Source: Leptospira vanthielii serovar Holland str. Waz Holland = ATCC 700522
GTDB taxonomy: Bacteria > Spirochaetota > Leptospiria > Leptospirales > Leptospiraceae
Assembly (NCBI RefSeq): GCF_000332455.1
Contig: NZ_AOGY02000014.1
Coordinates: 62,001-126,000 of the forward strand
Direction of reading: 5' to 3'
DNA: 64,000 nt
The translations under genes were made by a program, and so were the position numbers. The notes below the pieces were generated by a model. That model ran no database searches. It was given only the letters and a program-made list of their open reading frames with translations, and was not told where the DNA came from. How positions within the stretch are numbered: position 1 is the first letter of the stretch; each line of letters begins with the position of its first letter. This document shows, piece by piece, positions 49,755 through 60,172 of the stretch.

Positions 49755-50593
49755 TGCCGTTTAGTATCTCTGGAAATTTTAAATATTGTGAACGTACAAA
49801 CCTTCGCAATTTTGAAAAACATCTAGGGATTATTTTGTCTGAAAATCAAACTCAACTCCAACAACATCTCATGATTCGTAGGGCCCTTCAGAATTTAACT
49901 GGTTCTGTCAGTGTTCTTTCGGGACTCAGTCGTCAGGAATTATTGTCTTTTATTTTTATTCTCACGCAGTTCGGTGATATCATCCGTTCAGAAACTCCAC
50001 CGGAATATCTTCTGTTAGAATCGATTCCTTATGTGGTGGAATGGATGAAAGGCCATTATATGATCCCTATAGAGATCTTAGAGCACTTAGCCCATGAACG
50101 AATCTTCAAAGACCAAGGGTATTTGTTTGCGCTCATCCCAGCTTTATCCATTAAAGAAAAAAAATCATGGATTCGTTGGATCGGAGTGGACTTTGAAAAA
50201 GGTGGGGATCGGGATTTAAATTTCGAAATTTATTCGCAGTGCCGTGTATTGCAAAAACCATTTCTCGGAAAGTCACTGGTCCAAGAATCCGAAATTCGTT
50301 TGGAACAAATTTGGCCTCGTGGTAAAAATGAATGTATTGATTGGTTTTATAAAGGGCTTTCTACATTTTATTATTCCATGGAAGAGATGAGTCGAAAGGA
50401 AAAAGATCCTTTTTTACTTCATGTCATCGAACTCATTAAATCAGGTAAGTTTATACTCAAACGTTTGCCTGATAGTTATGGAAAAGAATCTAGTTATTCT
50501 CTGGTGGGGACAGTTGAAGGTAATACTCCGCAGCTTAGAGAAACTACATTCCAATGGGAAGTGGAACGACTTCGTAAAGATTCTTTATTTTAA
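49754..50593 (+). CDS. Hypothetical protein, alpha-helical
   Basis: A 279-residue cytosolic protein starting with GTG, overlapping the purD stop by one base. It is rich in helices ([38 protein letters not shown]) and has no recognised motif, signal or membrane segment. Its position in a valS-purD-prfB run suggests constitutive expression. No function assigned. Confidence 0.75.
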   Translation: MPFSISGNFKYCERTNLRNFEKHLGIILSENQTQLQQHLMIRRALQNLTGSVSVLSGLSRQELLSFIFILTQFGDIIRSETPPEYLLLESIPYVVEWMKGHYMIPIEILEHLAHERIFKDQGYLFALIPALSIKEKKSWIRWIGVDFEKGGDRDLNFEIYSQCRVLQKPFLGKSLVQESEIRLEQIWPRGKNECIDWFYKGLSTFYYSMEEMSRKEKDPFLLHVIELIKSGKFILKRLPDSYGKESSYSLVGTVEGNTPQLRETTFQWEVERLRKDSLF

Positions 50594-50616
50594 ACTTCCG
50601 TTTCGGTTTTACTATT

Positions 50617-51744
50617 ATGGATAGATCACTAAAAGACTTAAAAAAACAAACATCAGAAATGATTGAATCATTTCAAACGTATTGGGCGGCTCAAAATTTC
50701 CAAGAAGACTATGACCGTTTATCATCACTCATTGAAAAAGCAAACGATCCAAAATTATGGGACTCACCCGATCATGCAAAAACAGTAACTCAAAAACGTA
50801 ACGAGTTACAATTAAAACTGGATCCTTGGTTGGAATTAAAAAAAGAACTTATTGATTTTCCTGATTTGATTGAACTCACATCAGAAGAAATGGGCGAGGC
50901 AGGTTTAAAATCTTTAAATGATGATTTTGATCGAATGTTCGAAGCCTTCGAAAACTTGCAAATGTTAGATGCACTTGCAGGTAAAGATGATGGGAAGGCT
51001 GCCTTTATCAATATCCATCCTGGGGCCGGTGGAACAGAATCTCAAGACTGGGCTGATATGTTACTCCGAATGTATACCAGGTTTTGTGAACAAAAAGGAT
51101 ACCGTGCGGAACTTGTAGATTACCAACCAGGGGAAACAGCTGGAATCAAAAACGCCACGCTTTACATCCAAGGTGATCATCCTTTCGGATATTTAAAATG
51201 TGAATCAGGAGTGCACCGCTTGGTGCGAATTTCTCCCTTTGATTCCAATAAACGAAGACATACATCCTTTGCCTCTGTGTATGTGACACCAGAAGTTGAT
51301 GATGATATCCAAGTGAACATCGAAGAAAAAGACCTTCGAGTGGATGTGTATCGGTCTTCCGGGGCTGGGGGACAACACGTAAACACTACAGATTCTGCAG
51401 TGAGAATTACACACATACCTTCAGGTGTTGTGGTTTCTTGCCAAATGGAAAGATCCCAAATCAAAAACCGCGATACGGCAATGAAGATGCTTCGTGCCAG
51501 GTTGTATGAAATGGAAAAACAAAAAGCAGAAGAAGAGAACGCAAAAAAAGCCGGCGAAAAAAGAGATATCTCTTGGGGATCACAAATTCGAAGTTATGTG
51601 TTTCATCCTTACAATCTGGTAAAAGACCATAGAACGGATTTTGAAACAGGAAACGTTCATGCTGTGATGGATGGCGATTTGGAAGATTTTGTTATTGCCT
51701 ACTTAAAATACCTGACAAACCAAAAGGCAAACACAAAAGTATAA
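50617..51744 (+). CDS. prfB: Peptide chain release factor 2
   Basis: A 375-residue RF2. The stop-codon reading tripeptide SPF is in [15 protein letters not shown] (about 205), and the catalytic GGQ is in [15 protein letters not shown] (about 250). The first about 100 residues are the usual helical domain. The reading frame is continuous; the programmed +1 frameshift with its in-frame TGA near codon 26, used for autoregulation in many bacteria, is absent. Confidence 0.95.
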   Translation: MDRSLKDLKKQTSEMIESFQTYWAAQNFQEDYDRLSSLIEKANDPKLWDSPDHAKTVTQKRNELQLKLDPWLELKKELIDFPDLIELTSEEMGEAGLKSLNDDFDRMFEAFENLQMLDALAGKDDGKAAFINIHPGAGGTESQDWADMLLRMYTRFCEQKGYRAELVDYQPGETAGIKNATLYIQGDHPFGYLKCESGVHRLVRISPFDSNKRRHTSFASVYVTPEVDDDIQVNIEEKDLRVDVYRSSGAGGQHVNTTDSAVRITHIPSGVVVSCQMERSQIKNRDTAMKMLRARLYEMEKQKAEEENAKKAGEKRDISWGSQIRSYVFHPYNLVKDHRTDFETGNVHAVMDGDLEDFVIAYLKYLTNQKANTKV

Positions 51745-51748
51745 TCAA

Positions 51749-53245
51749 ATGTCTGTAAAACAGGATATTTCCGGTACTTTAAGGAAAATCCAAAAAGAAA
51801 TTCAACAACTTCCGAATATTACGGATCGTTTAAATTTCATTTTGGACATGACTCTGACTCTGTTTGGAGCCTCTACCGGTAGTATATCCATTATGGATCA
51901 GGAAGAAAAAGTCCTAACCATTGTTGCCGCCAAAGGGATGGATTGGGAAAAAAAAATTGCTGCCAAACTTCCCTTTAACTTGGGAGTCACAGGTCGTGCT
52001 GCCTCCACTAGAGAAATCATCTATGTTCCCGATGTTACTTTAGATAAAGACTATGTAAAACTGATCGAAACCGTTCGTTCAGAGCTTGCGATTCCACTGG
52101 TCACTAGAGATTCTACCATTGGAGTTCTTAACCTAGAGTCAGATAAGGTAAATTTTTTCTCATCCGATATTATCAACCAAGCCACATTGTTTGCATCCCA
52201 ATTAACAATAGTTATCCTGGAAGAACGAATTGCCAAAGAAGCTTTTGAAAAATCCAAACGAGAAGAAGACCCGGTAGAAGAAATTCTTGGTTATGATCCG
52301 AGCATACTTTTTTTAAAACATAGGATTAGGCAAGTGGGTCCCTCGGACACATCGGTGATGATCATTGGAGAAGAAGGTTCCGGGAAAAAATTAATCGCTA
52401 AGGCCTTACATTATATATCTCAAAGAAAAAATGGTCCATTTCTCTCTGTAGATTGTTCCGGCCTTAGTTATGAACTATTGGAGGCGGAACTTTTTGGTGC
52501 CCAAAGTGGAAAGATATACAATCCCGGAAAATTAGAGCAGACCAATGGTGGGTCCTTATACATTGAATCCATTGGAGATTTACCAACGAATCTACAAACT
52601 AGACTTTTTCAAACTCTGCGTGATAAAACGATGCCGAACCCCTCAGCTAAAAAGAAGGATGAGGTTCTCAACATTCGAATTTTTACCGGAAGCAAAAGAG
52701 ATTTATTAGAAGATATCCAGAAAGAAACTTTTTCCATGGATTTATACTACCGCCTAGCGGAAGTTCCATTGCGTATGCCTCCGTTACGGGAAAGAAGAGG
52801 AGACGTTCCACTCCTTGCTCACCATTTTTTATACCAATACAACAAACAATACGGAAGGAACAAAACCTTTTCGACAGAAGCCCTCAAGGCATTAACAGGG
52901 ATGCCTTGGAGTGGAAATGTTCGGCAACTTCAAAGTGTAATTCAATATGCTGTCCTTGTTCCCCCAGAAACGGTTTTGGAACCACATTCTTTCCTGCAAG
53001 ATGGGAAACGAGAAACTGAATCGACCTCAAAAGTTCAAAGTTTTGCAGTAGGAGCTGAGATCCTTTCCCCTTCGGAAAATTTATCGCTCAACATTGCCAT
53101 AGAAAGGTTGGAGGCCATCTGGATCAAAGAAGCATTCCAGCGAGTATCGACTCAGGAAGAAGCAGCCAAACTGCTTGGCATTAGTCGTGGTTCTTTGCAG
53201 TATAAGATCAAAAATAACCAATTTCTGGACGGATTCAACACTTAA
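51749..53245 (+). CDS. GAF-AAA+-Fis regulator, degenerate bacterial enhancer-binding protein
   Basis: A 498-residue protein: GAF sensor (about 20-165), AAA+ domain (about 185-415), Fis-type helix-turn-helix (about 455-495, EAAKLLGISRGSLQYKI). The order is that of NtrC-type sigma54 activators, but key parts are lost. The GAFTGA loop is gone (LFGAQSGKIYNPGKLE). Walker A is GEEGSGKK. Walker B reads SLYIESIGD rather than TLFLDEIGE, and the first Arg finger is Ser (FSMDLYYRL). It probably does not activate sigma54 RNA polymerase by the normal route; it may act as a DNA-binding regulator or repressor. It starts 5 bases after prfB. Confidence 0.88.
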   Translation: MSVKQDISGTLRKIQKEIQQLPNITDRLNFILDMTLTLFGASTGSISIMDQEEKVLTIVAAKGMDWEKKIAAKLPFNLGVTGRAASTREIIYVPDVTLDKDYVKLIETVRSELAIPLVTRDSTIGVLNLESDKVNFFSSDIINQATLFASQLTIVILEERIAKEAFEKSKREEDPVEEILGYDPSILFLKHRIRQVGPSDTSVMIIGEEGSGKKLIAKALHYISQRKNGPFLSVDCSGLSYELLEAELFGAQSGKIYNPGKLEQTNGGSLYIESIGDLPTNLQTRLFQTLRDKTMPNPSAKKKDEVLNIRIFTGSKRDLLEDIQKETFSMDLYYRLAEVPLRMPPLRERRGDVPLLAHHFLYQYNKQYGRNKTFSTEALKALTGMPWSGNVRQLQSVIQYAVLVPPETVLEPHSFLQDGKRETESTSKVQSFAVGAEILSPSENLSLNIAIERLEAIWIKEAFQRVSTQEEAAKLLGISRGSLQYKIKNNQFLDGFNT

Positions 53246-53307
53246 GTCGAAGAAAAGAATGGATAGATTGGCCTGATCTGTCGATATGATTACAAAGGAG
53301 CTTTCAC

Positions 53308-54357
53308 GTGGCAGATAGTTATTACCGTACCATAAGTGGTAAACAATATGATAATGAATTGTTAGAAATTGCAGAGAAAGCCACCAAACGTAGCAAAGCT
53401 CCTATTGGCAAAAATATTGCAAAGACCCTGTTTGATGCCATTAAAGATGGTGGGGACTATACAGATGTGGAAAAACGCACTGTAAAATACATCCGAGATA
53501 ATTTCAAATTTAGCCCAGAGGCCGACGAATACCTTCGTTCAGAGATTCGTAAGTGGGCGGCAAAAATTTCTGTCCCTGCCGCAAAGAAAAAAACAACAAC
53601 TAAGGGAACCACCAAAAAGGAATCCACTGTAAAACGTAATTCCTCTCGCTCTGCAAAATCCTCCTTTGAAGGTTTCACTCCTTATCATGAAAACTATGAA
53701 GTTGTTGATAGTTCGCAGGACGAAGTGGCACCAACGCCTGAATACAATGAATTAGTTGCTTTGAATAAATTTCAAATCACCCCTAAACAAAATCGAATCG
53801 GGCGGATCATCCTACTTTCGCTTATCCTTATATTCTTTATTGTTTTGATAGTTTTTGGAATTCGTAGTTGCAATCGAAGTTCGAAATCAACTGAAAACAC
53901 CAATCAAAATACGAATGTTTCTTCGGAAGAGAATAATCGTTCTTTAGATAGAGTACCTTTATCAGAAGGAAAAGCTTCTGATAGATTTGAATCTCAAGGA
54001 AGAGCCATTCGATACATCAACGACCTTCAAATTCGTTTTATCAAACAAAGTATGCAGACAGAGGATCTTGCCGCAGACAAAATTGTTACTTTAGCAGAAG
54101 CTTTGAAATCCTATCCAGGAATTCATGTTCGAGTCAAAGGACATACATGTTTTATAGGTGAGATGGATGAAAACAAAATTTTATCTGATGAACGTGCTAA
54201 GTTTATTTATGATGAATTAGTGAAACATGGCGTAAATACATCTCAAATCGACTATCGTGGGTTTGGTGAGACTGCGGAGATTGAATCCAATTCTACTGAA
54301 GCAGGGCGGATCAAAAATAGACGTGTTGATTTTACTGTTTTATCCGTAACCGAATAG
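53308..54357 (+). CDS. OmpA-family protein with cytosolic N-terminal domain
   Basis: A 349-residue protein. Start GTG at 53308 has AAGGAG 7 bases upstream. Residues 1-90 are a soluble helical domain, 90-115 a Lys/Thr/Ser-rich linker, and about 168-192 a membrane helix (IILLSLILIFFIVLIVFGI). A periplasmic OmpA domain closes it (about 245-345): LAEALKSYPGIHVRVKGHTC, DERAKFIYDELVKHGV, IDYRGFGETAEIESN and RIKNRRVDFTVL. It likely ties the inner membrane to peptidoglycan; the cytosolic part is unlike classic OmpA proteins. Convergent with the DUF115 gene, one base apart. Confidence 0.88.
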   Translation: MADSYYRTISGKQYDNELLEIAEKATKRSKAPIGKNIAKTLFDAIKDGGDYTDVEKRTVKYIRDNFKFSPEADEYLRSEIRKWAAKISVPAAKKKTTTKGTTKKESTVKRNSSRSAKSSFEGFTPYHENYEVVDSSQDEVAPTPEYNELVALNKFQITPKQNRIGRIILLSLILIFFIVLIVFGIRSCNRSSKSTENTNQNTNVSSEENNRSLDRVPLSEGKASDRFESQGRAIRYINDLQIRFIKQSMQTEDLAADKIVTLAEALKSYPGIHVRVKGHTCFIGEMDENKILSDERAKFIYDELVKHGVNTSQIDYRGFGETAEIESNSTEAGRIKNRRVDFTVLSVTE

Positions 54358-54358
54358 G

Positions 54359-56263
54359 TTACAACAATCTGTATAAAGACTTAGTAAGCATCCGTTTGGT
54401 GGACCGAACGGATTCATAAAGACCTTCATATAAAAGTAAAGACTTCTTTGCCACGCCGAGTTGCGTGTTTTCTTTTTCTTCTAAACTTAAGTGGTCATCA
54501 TATCCTTCGGTGATGGTTAAAATGACTCTTTGGATTCCTAAACTCAAAATTTCATTTAGGCCTTTTTTTCCAGATACCTGTTCATCAATCGAATCCATTT
54601 GTTTGATATCTTCTGAAAAAGTTTTTGGGTTGATTTGATTTCGTTTGATTTGGTTATAAATTCTTTGGGAAACAGAGAGGCCATGTTTAACCGTTGTAAC
54701 AAATTCCGACAATGCTTCTGTTGTGGACTGGATTTCTGAAACCAATTCAGTTTTATCGAAAAAAGGGACTTCTTTTCTGAGTTTGTTATGGATTTCATTA
54801 CGAACTGATTGCACTAAATAGGTTACGTTTTTTATCTCACCCTCATCACTCGCAAATTCTTTTACAAATTCCGAATGGAGAATTCCTTCGAGTTTGGCAC
54901 CAAACTTAGTTAAGTTGGTCCAAGGATTTTCTTTGGCATGGTCTTCGAACCATTTTTTAAAGATCAACATTTTCTCATTGGTGATATAGGTTTCTTCTAA
55001 ATTCCCTGTGACTTTTTTCCTGGGCAAAGCAAAGAGTTGTTTGTAGTTATGTTTTTCTCTACGAAATTTTCTAGATTCTAAATAGTTCAACCGTTCTTCG
55101 AGAACTGCCCCTTTGGAATGGGCAAGGCCCTTGGTAAAACTCAAGTCCTGTCCGACTAAAAATACAGATTTTGCACCCATAAGAGTGGCAAGGCTTGCTG
55201 CATTGGTAGAAACAGACCCACCAAAAGGAACCGAACCAATCTCCGATGGACCTGTCCTTTCCAATAACCGAATGAGTGGAAAGGGAGAAGAGGTCACAAA
55301 ACCTTTGTTTGGTCCTTTGTCTAGTCGTAGGCTTAAATAGGTAGAGGTTGGATCAAAGACTAAAATGGCATCTCCGGAATAATCTTCCAGATATTGGCTA
55401 TTGAGTGTTTGCGGGTCGACAGAAAAAATCAAATCAGGTTCTACTCCAAAGGAAGTGAGGATGGGAAGAGCTGTATCCACTGCGAGCAACAAAAATTGGT
55501 TTCTATAAGTGACAAGATCCGGTATGGACTCGGAAAGGCTAGGGCCAGCGCAGGCGACAACAATAGAGATCCTACTTGCGATTCCAAAAAGGTCCGAGAC
55601 AGGTCGAAACTGGGATAACTCAGGTAGGTTATAACAAATATTTTTTGCCCAAATTTTTTCAAAACGAGTGAGAGTGGCAAGGTTCACATCTTTTTTGTGA
55701 AACATCTGTTCGGCGGTGTGTTTCAGCCTTTGGTATTCGACTTCTTTCCATTGCCAAGAACCACGATGAGGAACAAAACTGATGGGATGGGTTCCTTTTC
55801 CTTTCACAGCTTCTGTGAGTTGGTCTTCCATTCCCTCACCCGTGATAAGAATTAATTTTCCCTCTAACAGTGGTTTGGAAAAATCAAAGATTTTGAATGT
55901 TTCCCAAATGAAAAAAGGATAGGGTTCCATCCAAATGATTGTGACTTTCTCTTTACTTATCAAATAGGGAAGAATATAACCCAAACCGGCACCAAACAAT
56001 AGATAAATTCGTTCACTCCCGTCATGGGGAAGTTCGGTGGCAAACCGTTCGGCCTCTTTTTTGGGATCAAATCGACTATGGATCCAAACTCCATCTAATT
56101 CTAAAGTGAGATCTCCAGTTTTGGATTTTGTAAGTTCATAAGAAATTTTGGTTTCAGAACTTGAAGAGTTCATCGTACCAAATGTACTTTTTTGGTTACG
56201 CACCACTTCGGCCAATTGAGAAGGGAGGGCCGCAAGATTTTTTTCCAAGAAAGAATGATTCAC
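54359..56263 (-). CDS. DUF115 / motility-associated (MptE-like) protein
   Basis: A 634-residue cytosolic protein. The core (about 195-420) matches the 6-hydroxymethylpterin diphosphokinase MptE-like/DUF115 family: RISIVVACAGPSLSESIPDL, LLLAVDTALPILTSFGVEPD, LIFSVDPQTLNSQYLED, and GGSVSTNAASLATLMGAKSV with LVGQDLSF. Members in flagellated bacteria are annotated as motility accessory factors, often linked to flagellin glycosylation. The C-terminal 200 residues are helical. It is directly followed upstream by the transpeptidase and lepB genes, one operon. Confidence 0.85.
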   Translation of the reverse strand: MNHSFLEKNLAALPSQLAEVVRNQKSTFGTMNSSSSETKISYELTKSKTGDLTLELDGVWIHSRFDPKKEAERFATELPHDGSERIYLLFGAGLGYILPYLISKEKVTIIWMEPYPFFIWETFKIFDFSKPLLEGKLILITGEGMEDQLTEAVKGKGTHPISFVPHRGSWQWKEVEYQRLKHTAEQMFHKKDVNLATLTRFEKIWAKNICYNLPELSQFRPVSDLFGIASRISIVVACAGPSLSESIPDLVTYRNQFLLLAVDTALPILTSFGVEPDLIFSVDPQTLNSQYLEDYSGDAILVFDPTSTYLSLRLDKGPNKGFVTSSPFPLIRLLERTGPSEIGSVPFGGSVSTNAASLATLMGAKSVFLVGQDLSFTKGLAHSKGAVLEERLNYLESRKFRREKHNYKQLFALPRKKVTGNLEETYITNEKMLIFKKWFEDHAKENPWTNLTKFGAKLEGILHSEFVKEFASDEGEIKNVTYLVQSVRNEIHNKLRKEVPFFDKTELVSEIQSTTEALSEFVTTVKHGLSVSQRIYNQIKRNQINPKTFSEDIKQMDSIDEQVSGKKGLNEILSLGIQRVILTITEGYDDHLSLEEKENTQLGVAKKSLLLYEGLYESVRSTKRMLTKSLYRLL

Positions 56264-58075
56264 TTAAGGTTCCAAAACAATTTTAATCGCGGCATTTGGG
56301 GTAAGCGTTGATCCCGCTTTCGGTTCTTGTGATTTGACAAATCCAGAACCTTCTAATTTGTATTCAGCTTTGAGTTGTTTTAAAATTTGGATGGTTTCAG
56401 AAGCAGTAAACCCTGTAAGGTCAGGCATAACAGATGGATCAAGTTTGTAGATTTTATTTTTTTCTCCTTTCAGTCGGTAAACTAGTGCCTTTTCACTTTT
56501 TTCCACAATGGGAATGATACTTTCGACCACCTCACGAAAGACTGGTGCTGCAATCCCACCACCCGTATGGGCATCCCCACCAGGTTCATCAAAAACAATA
56601 AGACCCACATACTTAGGTTTTTCTGCTGGGAAAAATCCAAGAAAACTGGCTGTAAACAAACCTGCTTGGTATCCGGCCCCAGCTTTTGCTTTTTGTGAGG
56701 TTCCTGTTTTCCCTGCGATAAAGTAGTTCTCTAAATAAGCTTTTTTCCCTGTTCCTTGAGAAACGGCCTTACTCATGGCGTTTAAGGTTTTTTTGGCCGC
56801 ACCTTCTTTAATTCCAAGTAACTCGTGTTTTATGGAAAATTCATGGACCAGTTCCCCGTAAGAATTAGTGATTTGCGAAACCACAGAGGGTTCAAATAAA
56901 ATCCCACCATTTACAACTGCGGCTGCTGCAGTGATGAGTTGGATCGGTGTGACAGATAAACCTTGTCCAATGGATAAAAAGTAAGGTGTACTTTTATTCC
57001 ATTTGTTTAAAGGAGGTAAATAGCCTTTTGCTTCATGGATGGAAAAGTTGGTTCGTTTTCCGAATTTAAATTTATCCATATAACTATAGTAAGTGGCTTC
57101 ATCAATTTTTTGGGCAGCTTTGATGATTCCTACGTTACAAGAGTATTGTAATATTTCATCCAGATTGACATGGCCATGGTTGTCTGTACAACGAATGGTT
57201 GTTTTCCCAATTTCGATATAACCCGGACAATGAAATCTTTCACCGGGAAGGATTTTACCTTCATTCAGTAACATCAGAGCAATGAAGATTTTCATTGTCG
57301 ATCCCGGTTCATAAACATGGCGGATGGACCAATTGGAATGCGATTCTAAAGGAAAGTCTTGGAAATGGTTGGGATCAAAATTAGGATAAGAGGCCATTGC
57401 CAAAATTTTCCCAGTCTCTGTATCCATAATCATACCGATTCCTCGTTTGGAAGCCGTTTGGATAAAAGCCTTCTGTAACGATTTTTCTAATCGGTATTGG
57501 ATGATACTATCAATGGTTAGATGGACATTGTTTCCTTTACTAGACTCTGCATCGGGTGTAGATAACAATTCCAAATTAAATAACATCTCAAGTCCTGAAA
57601 GGGCTTTGTCATCATCGTAACCAGTAAAACCAAGAAGGCTTGCGGCCAAACTTCCTTGGGGATAAATTCGTTTGTATTCTTTTTCGACTCGAACACCGGG
57701 AAGTGCCAAAGCTTTGATTTTTTCTGCTTTGGTAAGTTCTATCTCTCTTTTTAACAAAAAGTAGTTTTGTTTGTCTCTGATGGTTTCAATCAGTTTGTTG
57801 GAAGTGATTCCCAGTATGGGACCGAGCTCTTGTGCTGTGAGTTCCGGATCATAAATATTCGTTGGATCTATTCCAACGGTTGCCGACTCGCGAGAGATCG
57901 CCAGTTCAATCCCTCGTCTATCATAGATAGTTCCTCGTTGTACATACTTACTCGACTTTAGATTGATGATATTATCATTAAAATAAGTGAGATAAACAAC
58001 ACGAAAGAGTAAGATGATAAATAGCGAGAGTATAAATAGAATGATATACTTAAAACGTTGTTTGTATTCGGTCAT
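56264..58075 (-). CDS. Penicillin-binding transpeptidase with one PASTA domain (FtsI/SpoVD type)
   Basis: A 603-residue class B PBP. N-terminal helix (YIILFILSLFIILLFRVVYL), a dimerisation domain with RGTIYDRRGIELAIS, the catalytic SxxK in VYEPGSTMKIFIAL (about 263), SxN in LQYSCNVGIIKAA (about 313), KTGT in FIAGKTGTSQKA (about 455), and a C-terminal PASTA domain (VMPDLTGFTASETIQIL, about 548-600). It cross-links septal peptidoglycan; the PASTA domain may sense cell-wall fragments. Two bases separate it from lepB. Confidence 0.93.
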   Translation of the reverse strand: MTEYKQRFKYIILFILSLFIILLFRVVYLTYFNDNIINLKSSKYVQRGTIYDRRGIELAISRESATVGIDPTNIYDPELTAQELGPILGITSNKLIETIRDKQNYFLLKREIELTKAEKIKALALPGVRVEKEYKRIYPQGSLAASLLGFTGYDDDKALSGLEMLFNLELLSTPDAESSKGNNVHLTIDSIIQYRLEKSLQKAFIQTASKRGIGMIMDTETGKILAMASYPNFDPNHFQDFPLESHSNWSIRHVYEPGSTMKIFIALMLLNEGKILPGERFHCPGYIEIGKTTIRCTDNHGHVNLDEILQYSCNVGIIKAAQKIDEATYYSYMDKFKFGKRTNFSIHEAKGYLPPLNKWNKSTPYFLSIGQGLSVTPIQLITAAAAVVNGGILFEPSVVSQITNSYGELVHEFSIKHELLGIKEGAAKKTLNAMSKAVSQGTGKKAYLENYFIAGKTGTSQKAKAGAGYQAGLFTASFLGFFPAEKPKYVGLIVFDEPGGDAHTGGGIAAPVFREVVESIIPIVEKSEKALVYRLKGEKNKIYKLDPSVMPDLTGFTASETIQILKQLKAEYKLEGSGFVKSQEPKAGSTLTPNAAIKIVLEP

Positions 58076-58077
58076 TG

Positions 58078-58686
58078 TTAAAAATAGAAGATCACTTTGC
58101 CTTTGATTTTTTCCACAGGTACGAGTCCAAACGAACGGGAATCAGTTGAATACTGCCTATTGTCACCAAGAAGAAGATAATATCCCGGAGGAATTCTACC
58201 TTGTTTGTCCATAGCAAGAAAAGGTGAGTTATGACGATTGAGAAATATGGATGTACTTGGTTCGCTTGTGTAAGTGCCCTTCGGAAGGTAATTTTCTAAC
58301 AGCTCGGTAGAATCAATCAGGACTCGTCCGGCTTCAATGGAATAAAACTCTCCCGGTAAACCTATCACTCGTTTGACGACAAGTTCCTCTTCCTTACTCA
58401 CAAAAAGTACCAAATCTAATTTATCGATTTTGGGGTCCGTATACAATAGCTCGGTCCCAAAGAATTTGGCAGAAATGGCAAACCCACCCTTCCAAACAAA
58501 GACCACCGAGCCATGTTCCAAGGTCGGGTACATGGAATTTCCCTGAATGGAATAGATTTGGAATAGAAAAATACGCACAAAAAGGAGGAAACAGAGAAAG
58601 ATAAAAATGAAAAGGCTGCGACGGGTGTATCGTTTGAATTTTACCCACCAGCGGGAGACTTTAGTTTCTGTTTCCATATCCATCAA
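58078..58686 (-). CDS. lepB: Signal peptidase I
   Basis: A 202-residue membrane serine protease that removes signal peptides. One N-terminal helix (SLFIFIFLCFLLFVRIFLF), Ser nucleophile in IQGNSMYPTLEHGSV (about 55), Lys general base in ELVVKRVIGLPGEFYSI (about 112), and box E YLLLGDNRQYSTDSRSFGLV (about 173). The first few Met codons (58686, 58683, 58677) are equally possible starts. It heads the lepB-PBP-DUF115 operon and is divergent from thrC. Confidence 0.95.
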   Translation of the reverse strand: MMDMETETKVSRWWVKFKRYTRRSLFIFIFLCFLLFVRIFLFQIYSIQGNSMYPTLEHGSVVFVWKGGFAISAKFFGTELLYTDPKIDKLDLVLFVSKEEELVVKRVIGLPGEFYSIEAGRVLIDSTELLENYLPKGTYTSEPSTSIFLNRHNSPFLAMDKQGRIPPGYYLLLGDNRQYSTDSRSFGLVPVEKIKGKVIFYF

Positions 58687-58772
58687 AAAACGATAAAAAT
58701 CATTCGTGCATTTTTCCCCTTTCTCCAGAATGGAAAAGGAACTTTCCGTAAATCTGAAGCCTAGAGAAGTCT

Positions 58773-60122
58773 ATGTCACTTACAAAATATCAATTCCGAG
58801 CACAGTTTCGTTGCACCAATGACTCTTGTCGCAAAACCTACCCTCTCCACCAAGTGATTTATTCCTGCGAATCTTGCGGGGAACTTTTAAATGTTGAACA
58901 TGATATAGACAGTCTGAAACAAGTTTCCGCGTCTGAATGGAAATCGGAATTTGAATCCAGGTTCCGTTCTAGCCAATTTCCCAATGCCTCTGGTGTTTGG
59001 GGGAAAAAGGAATGGGTGCTACCAGGAATCAGTGACGAAAATATCATCACTTCGGGAGAAGGGACTTCGCATTTGTACGATGCATCCCGTTTTGCTAAGG
59101 ATTTGGGTTTGGCAAATCTGTACGTCAAACAGTGTGGTGTTTCCCATACTGGTTCTTTTAAAGATTTAGGTATGACGGTGCTTGTGAGCCAAGTCAAACA
59201 AATGATCGCTGATGGGGTTCCCATCCAAGCAGTTGCTTGTGCTTCTACGGGAGATACCTCGGCAGCTCTTGCATCTTATGCAGCAAAAGCAGGAATTCCA
59301 TCCATAATCCTTTTACCAGCAAACAAAGTATCAACGGCTCAACTCATCCAACCTGTTGCCAATGGGGCCTTAGTTTTAGCGTTGGAGACAGACTTTGATG
59401 GTTGTATGGCAGTGGTGAAGGAACTTACCAAAGAAAAATCCATTTATCTTGCCAACTCTATGAATTCACTTCGCATCGAAGGACAAAAAACAATCTCTGT
59501 CGAAATCACACAACAGTTAGGTTGGAAGGTTCCAGATTGGATTGTCATCCCGGGTGGAAACTTAGGAAATGTTTCTGCACTCGGAATGGGATTTGAAATG
59601 ATGTATGAACTTGGCCTAATCGATAATTACCCGAGAATCATTTTAGCACAGGCAAAAAATGCAAGCCCACTCTATGAATCGTTTAAGAGTGGTTTTGCGG
59701 ACTTCTCTCCTGTGACCGCAGAAAAAACCTTAGCTTCTGCAATCCAAATTGGCGATCCTGTTTCCGTGAAAAAAGCGATCCGCATCTTAAAAAAATTCAA
59801 CGGAATTGTGGAAGTCGCAACGGAAGAAGAGTTGGCAAATGCAGCGGCTCGCGGGGATCTTTACGGACTTTACAATGATCCACACACGGGAGTGGCACTT
59901 GCGGCTCTATTGAAATCGGTGGAATCGGGAGTTGTCAAAAAGGGTGAGTCGGTGGTTGTGATCTCCACAGCGAATGGACTGAAGTTCACTGAATTCAAAC
60001 TTGCCTTTCATGAAGGGAAAATCCCTAATATTGATGAGAAACTGAAGAACCGAATCCAATCGTGCAAACCAAATTTCGGCGGAGTGATGGAAATCCTAGG
60101 TAAACAACTGAAGAAGCCATAA
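58773..60122 (+). CDS. thrC: Threonine synthase
   Basis: A 449-residue PLP enzyme that makes threonine from O-phosphohomoserine. The N-terminus carries a Cys4 rubredoxin-like knuckle (FRCTNDSCRK and YSCESCGEL), then TSGEGTSHLYDASRFAKDLG, the PLP Lys in SHTGSFKDLGMTVLV (about 129), ACASTGDTSAALASYAAKAG (phosphate loop region), PGGNLGNVSALGMGF, and VVISTANGLKF near the end. It belongs to the short plant/archaeal-like class with the zinc knuckle. Confidence 0.95.
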   Translation: MSLTKYQFRAQFRCTNDSCRKTYPLHQVIYSCESCGELLNVEHDIDSLKQVSASEWKSEFESRFRSSQFPNASGVWGKKEWVLPGISDENIITSGEGTSHLYDASRFAKDLGLANLYVKQCGVSHTGSFKDLGMTVLVSQVKQMIADGVPIQAVACASTGDTSAALASYAAKAGIPSIILLPANKVSTAQLIQPVANGALVLALETDFDGCMAVVKELTKEKSIYLANSMNSLRIEGQKTISVEITQQLGWKVPDWIVIPGGNLGNVSALGMGFEMMYELGLIDNYPRIILAQAKNASPLYESFKSGFADFSPVTAEKTLASAIQIGDPVSVKKAIRILKKFNGIVEVATEEELANAAARGDLYGLYNDPHTGVALAALLKSVESGVVKKGESVVVISTANGLKFTEFKLAFHEGKIPNIDEKLKNRIQSCKPNFGGVMEILGKQLKKP

Positions 60123-60172
60123 ATCGCTAGACAAATCCCCTACATGTTGGCAAATTTTTTCAGTTTACCGGT

